Source: Scolanthus callimorphus (Eukaryota > Cnidaria > Anthozoa > Actiniaria > Edwardsiidae). From it: a stretch of DNA of 64,000 bases. Location: the NCBI GenBank assembly GCA_033964015.1, contig CM066918.1:20977387-21041386 (forward strand), written 5' to 3'. Under the pieces are notes generated by a model. It was not told where the DNA came from and did not search any database. It saw nothing but the letters and a program-made list of their open reading frames with translations. This document shows, in pieces, positions 10,806-22,262 of this stretch (its first letter is position 1; each line of letters starts with the position of its first letter). The translations under genes were made by a program, and so were the position numbers.

Positions 10806-12878
10806 GATATCGTCCGAATTCGGATGCAGCATTTTGGCTCGGCTAGTACCATCTGCGAGATTGACCCACAAGCTAAAATATACGTGTAATGGGGGTACGA
10901 GCTGCGGGTTAATTATGATCATAGCGACTGCCCTCGTTGCACGTATATTTTAGGGGCCAATGACCCTTCCAGCCAACCCAGCATGTGTTCGCCGAAGGTT
11001 TGTTCATACCCCCCAGTTGCCTACCTGCGAATGAGCTTTAAGAGAATAAGAAATATGATCTTTGCCCAAGGAAAGGTGAGAAATATTACTTACTATATAA
11101 ATTATAATGCATTTACTACTGATCCCACAGGAAAAAAACAGTTTGAACATGTAGAATAGTAAAACCACTAAACTATTATGAACCATTAGAATGGAATGCT
11201 CCATCCTCTCTTTATTATTCTGGGTTTCCAGAATCAGACCCTATTTTTTTAGGGTGGATACCTCATCATAAGAGTATCAAATTCTATACTTACCTGCATA
11301 TGTTTATTAATAATATTTACAAGAGTGTTCAGTGAGAAAATATTTACAAGATTGTTCAGTGAGAAAAAATATGTACAAAATATTCACAGAGAGTCTAATC
11401 ATACAAAAAAGTACATGGAGCTCAAGTGTTTGTAGCCTTTTGTAGCCTTTTGTCTTCTTGACCCTGTAAATCCCATGAACCCTCGCAAACAGCTGCCGAT
11501 TCTCAAACTGCATAATCAACAGAAGAAATAATAAACATTTTTGTGTACATACACTCCAAACATGTATTTGAGGCCAAGGCCAAGGGTTCACACGCTGATA
11601 AGGGGGAGGGGAGGGAGATTTTATTTGTCATCATACAACATATTCCATTTTATTTTATAAAATAACTAAGATAGTACGCGCGCTCTCATTGGTCGACAGG
11701 TGTGTTTAGATGAGAGTATATAAACATGGTTGTGACGTCATGCACGGGACGATGTTTGCGTTGCCTTCTTTTTTCATTCTTTCATTTTGACAAAAATTTA
11801 TCCAAACATTTGAAGCAATGAAATTGTGAAAGCAGTGCTGTTTTCTTTTTTAGCTATCATTTCTCGTCCCATCCTTTTCCACAAGTTCAAAGAATTGGCT
11901 TGTCTTCGACTTTTTTAGTCAAACCAACGCATGATATTTTTGTCCTCCGACATCCTCTTCCCTCCCTTTATGAAACGATTTCTTTGATTTCTGGGAACTT
12001 TTTAAAAGTATACAGCTCGTACTAAGAGAGGAAAACAACACAAATTAAGTTATTAAGCGACCCATCTAAAACTCAAACTAAAATTTGGAGACTTTTTCTG
12101 CGAATCAAGTAGCCAAAATGAAAAAAAACAACGAAGACCAAATTATTGAACAAATCATACTTTATTTCATTACTTTCCTATTCATTTTTTTGAAAATGAT
12201 GATCTTTCACAAGACGAGTAGGTAAAAAATCGTTTGCTAGCAAGTAACAAGATTTTGAGCATTAACAAAACATGAAATTCTTACCGGCGATCGGCGAACA
12301 TCGACGGCACTGTCGACGAAACTTTGACTTGAGTTGCTTCAAAAATTCAATACGAGTGACAGTTCATGGACATTCGTTATGCCATCAGCAGCAATTGAAG
12401 CCCCCATAGTATCATTCCAGTCTTGTATTTAACATTTTACTTGATTTGAAGATTGACACAAGACACGCTTTTTTTGCTATCCAGCTTTTTCGATGCCGAA
12501 TAGATTCGCCTTTCCAAAACTCGGCGAAAACCGCAAGTCAACACGAAGGCCGTTGTTGTATGAAACATTCCTTCGGCTTTGCAATTTTTAACCTGACATC
12601 CCTTCATTGACATTCGCTTATGCTTCAATTACCATAAACACCATAGAAGAGGTGAATAAAGTCGTGAAATGTTTCTTATAAAGCAGTTTTCTCTCACCTC
12701 CCCTTCGCAAAACTTGCAGCCAACTGAGTGAAAAACTTGAACACATGCGATATAACACGCCCTCTGATTGGCCCGTTCAGACCGTCGCGCGGTAAGGAGA
12801 ATTTATATGTTCACACAAAATGTTGAAATAAATTCATTTTAAATATTTCACTTCAAAAAGTGAAAGATATTTTATAAA
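10806..12878. other. No gene recognised
   Basis: AT-rich sequence without convincing exons. GC-rich patches with ATTGG motifs (CGCGCTCTCATTGG at about 11680, GCCCTCTGATTGG at about 12760) resemble promoter- or MITE-like sequence seen again near 41.6 kb. They do not form matching inverted ends. Confidence 0.4.
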
Positions 12879-13070
12879 AGCAATAGAGAACTTTTTCCCA
12901 GTGACTACATACTCTGATGCAAACACTCGGGTAGGTTGGGAGAATTCTCGACTGGAGAGAATTCTCACTCGACCTTCGGTCTCGTGGCTGCATAACTGTC
13001 TCGAATTCTCCCAACCTCCCCTCGTGTTTGCATCAGAGTATGTAGACACGGAAAAGGTTCTCTATTGCTT
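12879..13070. repeat. Fold-back repeat with arms of about 70 bp
   Basis: The left arm (AGCAATAGAGAAC..ACATACTCTGATGCAAACAC..GGTTGGGAGAATTC) is the reverse complement of the right arm (about 13000-13070) with a few mismatches. The centre is about 45 bp. Transcripts from either strand would form a long hairpin. Confidence 0.9.
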
Positions 13071-13139
13071 AAATATAGACACAAGTGTTTTACTGGGAAA
13101 TACGCCACTCGTAGGTTTCATACGAAGCTACATCCGGGA

Positions 13140-13365
13140 CCTGAGTGACATATTTTCCATATCCTCACTAGTGAGGATATCTTTCAAAACAAAAGGTATC
13201 GGAAATCAATTTTGAATATTTTTGGGGTTTGTCTATATAATAAAAAATAACACGGTTGCTTGAAGATATGAGTTTTATTTTCTTGTGTCAAAAACAATAT
13301 TTTACTCATTCGCTGTGCTCATTCGTAAAATATTGTTCTTGCCACTTGGCCACCGTGTAATATCC
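13140..13365. repeat. Palindrome and second hairpin of a fold-back element
   Basis: A perfect 22-bp palindrome centred on CACTAGTG lies at 13159-13180. A second inverted repeat (AACAATATTTTACTCATTCG against its complement) lies at about 13290-13340, inside outer arms AACACGGTTGC and CCACCGTGT. Together with 12879-13070 this looks like a compound fold-back transposon. 13366-13859 shows no gene. Confidence 0.7.
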
Positions 13366-15163
13366 TCTATATAGCTACCAGTAGTATGTAGAATGTTTTA
13401 CCTGTACTGTGCAATTTGATTTCTTGCCCCCTTTCTGGGTTCCCCGATGAAACACTCTGTTCTGGAGATGATTTTTTTTCTTAACAGTTTTGCAGTTAAT
13501 GCCACAAATGGGGCCAGTAGCAAGAAACTGAGGCACATGGTAGACAAGCACTAAAAAATTCAAAATCAAAATCTTTCAAAATCATATAAAAAATGTAAGA
13601 CTTTACTTCAAAAGAAGATATGTATAGTCAAATACAATCCATGTATATATGGAATGACATCCTGAAGATAAAAAGACACCTTTTTATTAATAATTTTGCA
13701 TTCATTGATCAGTATTTTTCTCTTTCAGTGACATGGAGCACTCAGATTAAATCAGACAGTTGGACAAGTAATCTACATGACTCTTTTGCTCTGAAGACAA
13801 TGATACTGGTTTGACCAAGAATATATTTTGTAGAACACATGGAACAGCACCTACTGTACCTCATCAAAAGTTGCCGTTCGGAAGTCATTTCCCCTCTTCA
13901 AAGCACGCTGCTTAAAATCTGCTCGTTGCAGCCAAGCAACATCACCAGGGACAGCTGGTGACAACTCTTTCTGAATTAAAGTCTCTCTTAAAGGGCACCA
14001 ACTACCATGGCTGCCAGTGCAGCAAATGCCTGCAATGGTAATTATATTTCGCTGTATGACATCTCGATGTAATTTTACATAACTTGCGAAGTATCTTGTA
14101 AATTGTAATTGTAGTGAAGTTAAATGTAATAGTCGCGCGTTTCTCACATGAGCTTCAGACTCGGGAGCCCGGGTAACCTCTCCCCACGTCACCGACTCAA
14201 AATCAATTATTGTATTGTATTGTTGTATTGTACAGCAGTTAGTGCATTGGCCAACATTTTGAAGCCATTCCATACAGCCTGGAGTTTGGCCACTTCCAAA
14301 ACTTTAGTTTGAGATGACTGGACAGTGGATGCAACATCACAATATTGGGTTCCATTTTGTGTTACCCCCTATAGAGCAACCTGTAATTTCCGCAAGGGAT
14401 TTGTGGAAGTTTTACCCTGAAATTTCCACAAGGGTTGTTGTTTCTGAGTCTGGATTTCCCCATGGAGTTCTCTTTTTATGTTGGGTATCAGCAGTGTGAG
14501 TCACAGAAAAAATTTATCAGTGGTCAATTTCTACAGGCATTGTGCAGGGGCCAGCAAACTCCCAATGGGTAGAGCAAGTTTTAATCATTTGGAGTTTCCA
14601 TAAAGCAAAAGGATCTAAATCATTGTCTTCTGAACCACATACATGGAACTGAATATTGTGCTGTTGGAAGTGGTCCTTTAGTCTCCCTCTTAACACATCT
14701 TTGGTGCCATTTGCTGAAAGGCTGTAAGACCGGCACACTTGCTGCAACTGGCTTCGTGTTAGGCAGTCTATTGAAGTTCTTGATTTGTCGGACATATCAC
14801 TAGGGAAAGAGGCAAGGTCCAATTCGCTGATAACAGTTTGAACATCGTCACCTGAAAAAAGAGCAGGAACTGAAAAATGAGTATTTTTCTCAAACACAAA
14901 GTAAACAATAGAACGATTTCACATAACCGGCTTTAGTATGCAAATGAGCTGCTTAGGTAGCTAATGTGCTAATTTGGCTCGAGCGTGACAAAGTCACAGT
15001 TAATAGACCGATCCCGTCTTCGCATTACCGTCGATTGCATCTACCCGTCTACACACGTGACGAAAACATGTTCTGTCGACCAATCAAACTTCAATGTTTG
15101 CCGCTTGAAACTTCAAAGTTTGCCCGCCCATTAGGGGAAGTTTGTCAAACTGATTTCATATCC

Positions 15164-16224
15164 ATGTCATTTTCACAAATGGCATTTTCCGTAAATAGAC
15201 TAGGAAGGAATTTTAAAACTGGACTACCATTATCCAATGACCTTCGAACTCAAGTGCTGGAATTGGCGCAGTTTCATTCCTATAGAGAGGTTGGCAGAAG
15301 GCTTCGCATCGATCCAATGACGGTATCAAAAATCGTTAAACAATACAGGGAAACTGGGAATATAGCGCCGAAACCCCTAAACCACACTAGAACGGATTCT
15401 AAATGTTCTTTTGAAGACTCACTGCTCTTAGAGACTATGGTACAAGCGAGAGGATCTTCGTCTTTGCGAGAATTACGAGACGACCTTGCAATCTATGGAG
15501 ACTGTGGAATCTTGTCAACATCCACTATTTCTCGACACGTTCGAACCAATCTACCCAGTGGCCAAAATTACTCGCGGAAAAGACTAGGAAAATGCGCAGC
15601 CGAGAGATTCACTCACGAGAACCTGGTATATACTCAGGTATTTCTTGACTATCTAGCCGACAAAGATCCCGCCTCCGTGAAATTTTTTGACGAATCAGGC
15701 TTTCAACTTCCAGATGCCGGACACAGGAACTATGGATTCTCGCCTGTTGGACAAGAATCTGTTGATATTCGCCGATATCTGTCCACCGCAAACAAAACTC
15801 TAAATTTCTTAGCTGGAATAGATGGGGTCAAGTATGCAAATATCTTAGATGGAGCATCCAATTCCTTTGAATTCGTCAGATTCTTTGACGAAGCGTCTCA
15901 AGTAATAGATGTTTCAACGCAACGTCCAGTGTTAGAAGTTGGAGACATTGTAGTTGTGGATAACCTAGCTGCACATCACGGAGAAGCTGAACGAGTCTTG
16001 AGAGGCTTTCTAGATGATATAGGTATTGAACTTTTGTTTTTACCAGTGTATTCCCCGATCTAAACCCCGTGGAGGAAGTTTTCTCAAAATTGAAGTATTT
16101 ACTGAAGTACAGGTACCAAGACATTGTGTTCGATAACTTGGAATATGCGGTTTTACGAGCACTTGAAGATATCACAGCAGCTGATTTGTATGGTTATTAC
16201 AGACATGTTGGGTACCTTATCTAG
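15164..16224 (+). pseudogene. Tc1/mariner-like DDE transposase, one frameshift
   Basis: Start ATG at 15164 or 15179; the frame is open further upstream but only inside the inverted repeat. The N-terminus has a paired-like helix-turn-helix (LRTQVLELAQFHSYREVGRR then MTVSKIVKQYRETG), which would bind the inverted repeats. The catalytic domain has FFDESGF (first Asp, about 15687) and VVDNLAAHH (second Asp, about 15958). After PVYSP a one-base deletion near 16058 gives a premature stop. The next frame continues LNPVEEVFSKLK with the expected third acidic residue and ends at TAG 16222-16224. The length without the shift is about 353 residues, normal for the family. Confidence 0.9.
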
Positions 16225-16932
16225 AACATTGAACTCCATAGCACAGAAAGAACGTTGTAAATTCGGCATTACAGTAAAATTAAAACAACTAAGCCGCTAC
16301 GCGCAAAGTTTGCAGAATTGTGAACATGAAACTGCGCGTAAAATTTGCTTTCTTCGTCTCCCAATAATCGAAATTACGGTTAAATTATACGTATAACGTT
16401 AGAAAATAATAAAGTTGAACTCAAAGACAAAAATATTGGCCTTCTGCGAATGAGTTTATCGATATTGAAATCAAGCTGCATTGTTTATGATCCCCGCCTA
16501 CTCCCATTAGCGCGAGTTTCTGTCGTGGGAAAATTTCAGCGCGCTGAAAATATCGCCGCTTTCATGATTCACAATCGCTGTGCAATGCAATTATTTTCAA
16601 ACAAGGACAAGTGCTGAAATGTACTTTTTAATATCAATATCTCCTGTTTGTATACACACAACTCTTCTCGGGCAAACTCTAAACAAATCTTTCCTGGCAA
16701 AAAGGAAATTCGCCTCATAATCAAACATGTCCTGAGCGCGCGTTTTTCGTGTCAAGGGTAAATTTCGTTTTCTTTCTCGCAAATCCAAGGCTTACTAATA
16801 AAACTGCTGCCTTTCTTCGTATGCTTTTTCGTTTTTCACAGATAAAGATATTTTAAATAAATGTAAACATAGGTTATAATTTAAACAAACAATCTCAGCG
16901 ATCAGATCGCAGAATCAGTTCAGTGTTTCATT

Positions 16933-18202
16933 TCAGATGTCCAGTTCTTTTGACTGCGCAGCTCGAAATGGTAAGAGAATATCTGCTGCCTCTTGTGCAG
17001 CATCGGTTCCTGCAGCTCCGTCGGAAACAATGTGACCATGTTCAACATTTGAATCTGAGTCGGTCAAAGACAATCTTGTGGCCATTGAAATTTGCTCGTC
17101 TTCTTCCTCTCTCGTTTTCGGAAGTAAGTTGTCGAAGCTCCCTGCACAGGTTGCGCTGTGTTCAGGGAGCTCACCCCGATCGGGAAATGTAATTCCATAA
17201 CTCATTAATGTTGCTTGTTTCGCTGAGCGCTTGCAACCGGTATCAAAGTTCGTAACACGTGGTGGGAGAGAAATACCAAGTTGTTTCTCGTCTTTCTCGG
17301 CTTGTAGTTGTCTTTGTTGGCCGATAATAGACTTCACAATTTCCCGCCTCTTCCTTTCAGAGATTTTGTTACATAAGCAACATCTTGCTGGATTTTGAGC
17401 CAGTTTTTGGCATTGTTTTGGATGTATTCATGCGGGAACTCCTGAATCAAAATGTCTTCTACGTTCTTGGTGACAGAGTTATTTACTCGTGTAAATGCCG
17501 CTTCTCGTCCTTTCAGTTATAGTTCTATTTTTGAGGCGCTTGATTCCAGTGCTGTTATTTCCCGTTTTTTATCCTGAAACGCCTGTTTCTCGTCTGGATG
17601 TTTGTTTAGTTCTCCGCAGAAAAACACGGAATGGCATTTTCCCATGCGACATGATCGAACGGTGTGATTTTTTAGGTGGCAGTTACTGCAGCGTTGGCCT
17701 GTATTTCCTAAGGCCGACGCTACTGATTTTATTTTTGTGGAAGTTTCTTCCAGTTCTTTCTTTTGGCACTTGCTTCATCAAGTTTATACCTCAACTCCTG
17801 CCTCTTTTCTTCAATGAATCTTTCACAAGGCGAGAGCAATTGCCGCCTACTTTTCGGAACAGACGAGGGTTTTTTATCAGGTTCTTGCTGCTCTTTGAAA
17901 GTCTCTGAAACTTTTTTCCGCGCTGGGGAATTTACTTGGGGACTTAACGACATCTGGGATGATGACGGAGAAGGACGATCTTTTCTCTTGCAGCGAACAT
18001 TTCTCTCCGGCGTTCTCAATCTTGCTATCATGTTTAAAATCAACCTTTTATGACCTTCGGGGAGATGACTGATGTCTTCCTCAGTGATTAATCTGGCGCT
18101 AGCCGTCGATGTAAATCCATTTTCTCTCAAAGTTGGAGCATATTTCAAAAGATCTGGGTCGATTTCAGCCAAGAACTCTTCGATTGACTTGCGATCGGAC
18201 AT
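16933..18202 (-). pseudogene. SAM-like and CCHC zinc-knuckle accessory gene of the transposon
   Basis: ATG at 18202 opens MSDRKSIEEFLAEIDPDLL, a SAM-like fold (FTSTASARLITEEDISHLPE, GHKRLILNMI), then a serine/lysine-rich linker. After a frameshift near 17755 the next frame reads CSNCHLKNHTVRSC, a perfect C-x2-C-x4-H-x4-C zinc knuckle. An in-frame TAA follows at 17517-17519, and the frame then resumes (FPHEYIQNNAKNWLKIQQDV). A second frameshift leads to a C-terminal part with CCLCNK and acidic sequence ending at 16933. SAM domains oligomerise and zinc knuckles bind nucleic acid, so an architectural or gag-like partner of the transposase is plausible but inferred. Confidence 0.7.
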
Positions 18203-18355
18203 TTTTCCCCACTTCTCGTTCTTCAGTGACGCCAAACAAACTTCCCCTAATGGGCGGGCAAACTTTGAAGTTTCAAGCGGCAAACATTGAAGTTTGATTG
18301 GTCGACAGAACATGTTTTCGTCACGTGTGTAGACGGGTAGATGCAATCGACGGTA

Positions 18356-19764
18356 ATTGATCACCAAACAATGGGCAGTTTTCCCTATGGAATTCAAAAT
18401 GTCCGAGCAACAAACTCGAAATTCGAAGATGTTTAATGAATTCTTCAGCTTTTCGTTACGAAAATCTAAACCCATATACTACGAGCAAACTTCTAACACT
18501 ATCCTGCAGTCGGTGTATTTTCCATGTTCTATGCCAAAGTAAAATTTTGTCTTGTCCTACGTAGCAACAGTAACTAGCTAGGGAGTAGAACGTAATGAAT
18601 ACCGGATCGGTCAATTGAGTTGGAGTCTCTGTAGCTTTACTTTCAACATTCAGATGTTCTATACTTATACCCGTTTATTTTAGCTAAAATGAAATATTCT
18701 ACAATGGTCATAGATCAAAGAGTAAAGAAGGGCGAAAGAACAAATAAACCTGTCAAAAGGTATTGGATACAAAGTCGCAAAACTGTTGGGGCATGATAAG
18801 AAAATTTTTTAAATACTATTATAAAAGAAAGATGTTGAAAGATTACTGTTCCAAGTGTTGAAAATTGTTCCATGTTGGCGCAATTCACAGAATTAACAAA
18901 ACTTTACACTTCAAGTTATATTTGACTAAATGTTCGCTAGATAGCTTTATGTTGTTTTGTTCAGCTGATTCGACGTTCGTTATGAGACTGTTCACTCTAT
19001 CAAGAGTTTCCACTGCTTTGCCACACATCGTTACATGTGCCTCTTGTGCCTCTCTAGCAATTTCTTTGTAAGTCTTCTTCTTTTTCGCTGGGCCATTCAC
19101 TTCATCTTCGCTTTCTGATGAAGAAGCGGCGAAAGCGGTCAGCATTTTGCCTTCTGTCCTTTCTTGGACATCAACGTCAACAGTGTCATCTAGTTCCCTG
19201 AAACTCGACAATTCTACGAAGACATTTTTATGTAGAAAACAAACTCGCGAGATCAAACGTAAGCTGCGTTATTGCGACCCAGCGACTCGTGCTGTAGACA
19301 AAAAGCATGCTGGAATTCGACATACATTTCTGCATTTCACTTACGCTAATTATTACTAGCAAGAGCGCGCGGCCAACTCGACTCATACTATTGTGAGTGT
19401 TTTCGCTCGGAGCTTATGAGCTAGAGTAAAGTACGTGCAAGATACACAAATGGATGTTTTAGAGGTCAGGGCTGTTCTTCTTAATCTCTTGGCTTTTATT
19501 TGTTGCCTTGCAGCAAGCTTTACCGTTTGATGAAGCTTCATTTGCCCAGCGTTACTACCTGGCTTCCATGGGCACCCATACAATAGGAGAGATATCTACT
19601 CTCTCATCTGCGGGCAATTCTGGCTTTTCTGGCGGAATACTGGTGAGACCCCTGCATCGTTCTTACAACTGGTTAGGGATGTAACACTAACGTTAATGCC
19701 ATCCAGACATTTTTCATTTTTAGATGGCACATCATTTTGCTCTGAGCAAGAAAAGCAAACGTAC
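18356..19764 (-). other. Flank with an acidic/lysine exon-like frame
   Basis: A minus-strand frame from about 19147 reads MLTAFAASSSESEDEVNG and PAKKKKTYKEIAREAQEAH and extends to about 18885. Its composition (acidic patch followed by basic helix) is protein-like and it lies within the span of SAP gene copy 2. No matching exon was seen in copy 1, and splice sites are uncertain. The rest of the stretch holds no recognisable gene. Confidence 0.3.
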
Positions 19765-20229
19765 CAATTTTCCCCATAGCTTCCTCCATTTCCCTCTTCT
19801 TCTTTTGCTCAATGGCCCATGTTGCAACCTGTAACATACACAAGCAAATTATGCATGCTTACTTTACATGTAAACATCAACCTGCATAATAACATTGCTA
19901 GTAATATCTGCTTATACAGGCTACATAGGAATGGGCATGCAGATGATTTTGTTTCTGTGTCATACAGATCATTTTAGTCATACAAGTTAATGCTTTTATT
20001 CCTAATTTTTTATTTGTAAAATTTTATTTTGTAAACTATTGCACTTACTTGATTTATTAATTTGCCCCCAACCCGAAGGATAAAGTGCAGAGTATCAGGC
20101 ACAATCAGGCAGAACTCTACAGGGACCAGTGGATGGTGTGCAACACCAATTCGGTCAGCTGGCTTTGAAGCTAGTTCCTGACACTCAGCAAGAGTTCTAC
20201 TTATTGGCCAGTCAGGAATTTAAAAAAAA

Positions 20230-21059
20230 GCTTGACTTTAACGTATTGCTTAAAGACATTAGATCATGTCAGTGGCAATAATCACAAGGATGACAATTTC
20301 ATTCCATAGATAAATTCATTGTATGACGAGTGAATTCCGCAGTTAATTTCACGCGAAAAATGAGTCGCAAAGTGCACAAAGCTGCACATTTCGTGTAAAG
20401 AAGCAAAACAAACAATTTGTAAGATATGGTGTTGGCACTCAAGTTTTACCTAAAATGGTTGAGCATGATTTTGAAAGCAAATTATGTTTGGCTTTAAGTA
20501 CCATTGATCACAATGCAACATGTTCCGTGTTTCAATTTTGTATCATACTAAAATACAAGATCGACCAAACATAATCTTTCATTTTGGATAGATTTCCTTA
20601 ACCTTATTTTTTTTTCTGACCTACAACGTTTTGACCATCTGATATAGAAAATATTTAAACTTAAATAATATGCACTTAAATACTTTTGATTGTAGCGGAG
20701 CTCCAAAAGGCCCGCGCAAGCGGAGCACCATACCTAAGGGAAAAACGTATACCATCGAGTTAAGTTTTGAACGTCACGGGCATTATGGTTCATTTTGACG
20801 ACGTCATTGATGACGTGAGGGAACGTGTTTTTGGTGTAGAGTTCCTCTTATGGTCTTTAAAAGTTTGTCCAAGTTTGGCTTCTATAGAAGCTTCACTTCG
20901 GGAGATATGATTTTTTCTTTATTTTTCTGGTATTACTGTGCGACTACGTCAACCGGGCCACCCGTAAAAAGTTTGTCATTTAGTGATTCAAACCATTTTA
21001 CAACCTATTTCACCGTTACGTGCCATCTGGGTTTTTTCGCTTCCATCTTTCGACAGTGA
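20230..21059. other. No gene recognised
   Basis: AT-rich. At 20695-20830 a GC-rich block (GCGGAGCTCCAAAAGG, CGGAGCACCATACC, GACGTCATTGATGACGT) looks like part of a dispersed repeat or promoter. A similar block (GAGTGGAGCCCCATACG) occurs at about 21690. Confidence 0.4.
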
Positions 21060-21490
21060 TCTTTCGACATACTTGGTAACCAGGCCTGCGGGCTTTGCTC
21101 ACAAAATCCAAGATGACGCTCAACGGAGAAGTTGATGGTGGCTTGATCTGACAATATTGTACGCTCTCTCCCGGAAGACTTGGATGTCGAGTTATTTATT
21201 ATGAATATCTCTTGAATTCTACAGTTCAAGAAACTGCTCTGGCCGAGTTTGTGAGTCGCAGATTTGTTTCTAAAGAGAGAAAATAGCGACTCAGCATCGA
21301 TAGTTCCAGACGTCCAGGGAGGCAGAGAGCTTTTTCGTGTAAGTTTCGTATTGTCTGTCGAATAGAACTGAAATGGAACTGAAGCCCAAAGTGTGACAGG
21401 GCGCCACACGATATTTGAAAGATTGTAAGGGAGATTGTGGCTCGCTTGAGCTTCGAAAACGCTTACACCGAGAAACAATATTATCAACTC
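21060..21490 (-). repeat. Dispersed repeat, uninterrupted copy (pairs with 36425-38960)
   Basis: The reverse complement of this segment is highly similar to 36425-36645 plus 38739-38960. Read on the minus strand it begins CGGTGTAAGCGTTTTCGAAG. Frames here (for example SRCKRFRSSSEPQSP) are not recognised as a known family and the second copy has different stops. This copy shows what the other looked like before its insertions. Confidence 0.9.
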
Positions 21491-22262
21491 CTGTTGAGCT
21501 CATTACGAATTGTTCTACTCATGTTCTGCGGTGACAGAAAGGAAATAAAGAAAAGTCCATGGTATGGTTAATAAAGTAAGTCTTTGCATGGTTCTGCAGC
21601 TGTGTATTTTGTGTTTGGAAAATGTATTATGATTTAGACAATGACAACAAGGTACAAATAATAGCGGAAGTCCCCGTTCCGAAGGCACGGAGTGGAGCCC
21701 CATACGTATCATTCAACGTCACATGAGAAAGCAACCCATCCAAGCCAAAATGATACGTTCAGCGGCTTACAAAAGCATCGCGGGCTCTTATTTACGCATG
21801 CGCACTTGCGTTAGTGGCGACCCGTGTACACAGCCAATCACAGTCCGTCTTGGATCACTGAGCGCGCGCGTCATTTTGTCCTCCGGTGTCCGGTTGCTTG
21901 AAAGTGGTTTAGCACTAATCCAGGATTAATTACCATGGTGACTCGATGGTTTTGTTGAGAACTAAACCTGGTTTAAATTTAATCCACCTTTGAACAACCC
22001 GCACCTGTACAGCGCCGCGGTGCTTGGCAGAGGACACGGACGGGAAGTCGCTCCTTCATTTTCCCGCCGTAAAAACACGCGCCCGCGTCGGCTCACTCGG
22101 GTTTTTGTTGAGTCAAACTGAGACAAGCTTGTGGGTGCGAACCACGCCAAATTTGCTCAAAAGAATTCTCTAATGATTGTCAAAATACTTCGGATTCGAT
22201 TCCTTTGCCGATATTTCATAAAGTTGTTTAGTCAGTTATCGGTAAGCACAAAGCTTGAAATT
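21491..22262. other. No gene recognised
   Basis: Mixed composition. A pair of TTAATCC/GGATTAA-rich motifs near 21915-21990 may be the remains of a small inverted-repeat element. This is the left flank of the retrotransposon that starts at 22263. Confidence 0.4.

Larger units (their letters stand above)
15028..18353. mobile_element. 3.3-kb two-gene Tc1/mariner-like (IS630-type) transposon
   Basis: Inverted repeats of 118 bp at 15028-15145 and 18236-18353 look identical by eye, starting CCGTCGATTGCATCTACC. Each end is flanked by TA (15026-15027, 18354-18355), as expected for the superfamily. Inside are a plus-strand transposase and a minus-strand SAM/CCHC gene arranged tail to tail. Each starts within about 35 bp of the inner edge of an inverted repeat, so the repeats probably carry the promoters. 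Identical ends suggest recent movement, although both genes now have disruptions. 16225-16932 between the genes has no clear coding content. Confidence 0.9.
13860..20225 (-). pseudogene. Second copy of the SAP-domain gene, interrupted
   Basis: Exons homologous to copy 1 are at about 20049-20225 (PDTLHFILRVGGKLINQ), 19765-19828 (64 bp, VATWAIEQKKKREMEE), 14643-14851 (209 bp, SAP: SRTSIDCLTRSQLQQVCRSY) and 13860-14336. Two exon lengths (64 and 209 bp) equal those of copy 1. Damage: the last exon has lost its AG acceptor (TT in place of AG at 14337) and contains an insertion of roughly 270 bp ending in an ATTGT-rich tail. The PDTLHF exon has no usable acceptor. A complete transposon (15028-18353) sits in the intron upstream of the SAP exon. 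The exon matching 1812-1883 of copy 1 was not found. Confidence 0.75.

Noticed and set aside
11660..12800. Element bounded by ATTGG-containing GC-rich patches
   Set aside because: The patches at 11680 and 12760 are opposed and similar, but the sequence around them does not match as inverted repeats and no target duplication is visible.
14966..15163. N-terminal extension of the Tc1-like transposase
   Set aside because: This part is translated from the terminal inverted repeat and its flank. The same sequence occurs at the other end without a transposase, so the start at 15164 or 15179 is preferred.
14990..18620. Possible outer inverted repeat GACCGATCC..ATTAC around the Tc1-like element
   Set aside because: About 20 of 25 bases match between 15008-15030 and the complement of 18585-18610, but distances to the element differ and TA already defines the ends. 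Left as coincidence or an older repeat.
21005..21487. 160-codon minus-strand frame
   Set aside because: It lies in a dispersed repeat whose other copy has different stops, and the protein shows no recognisable motif.
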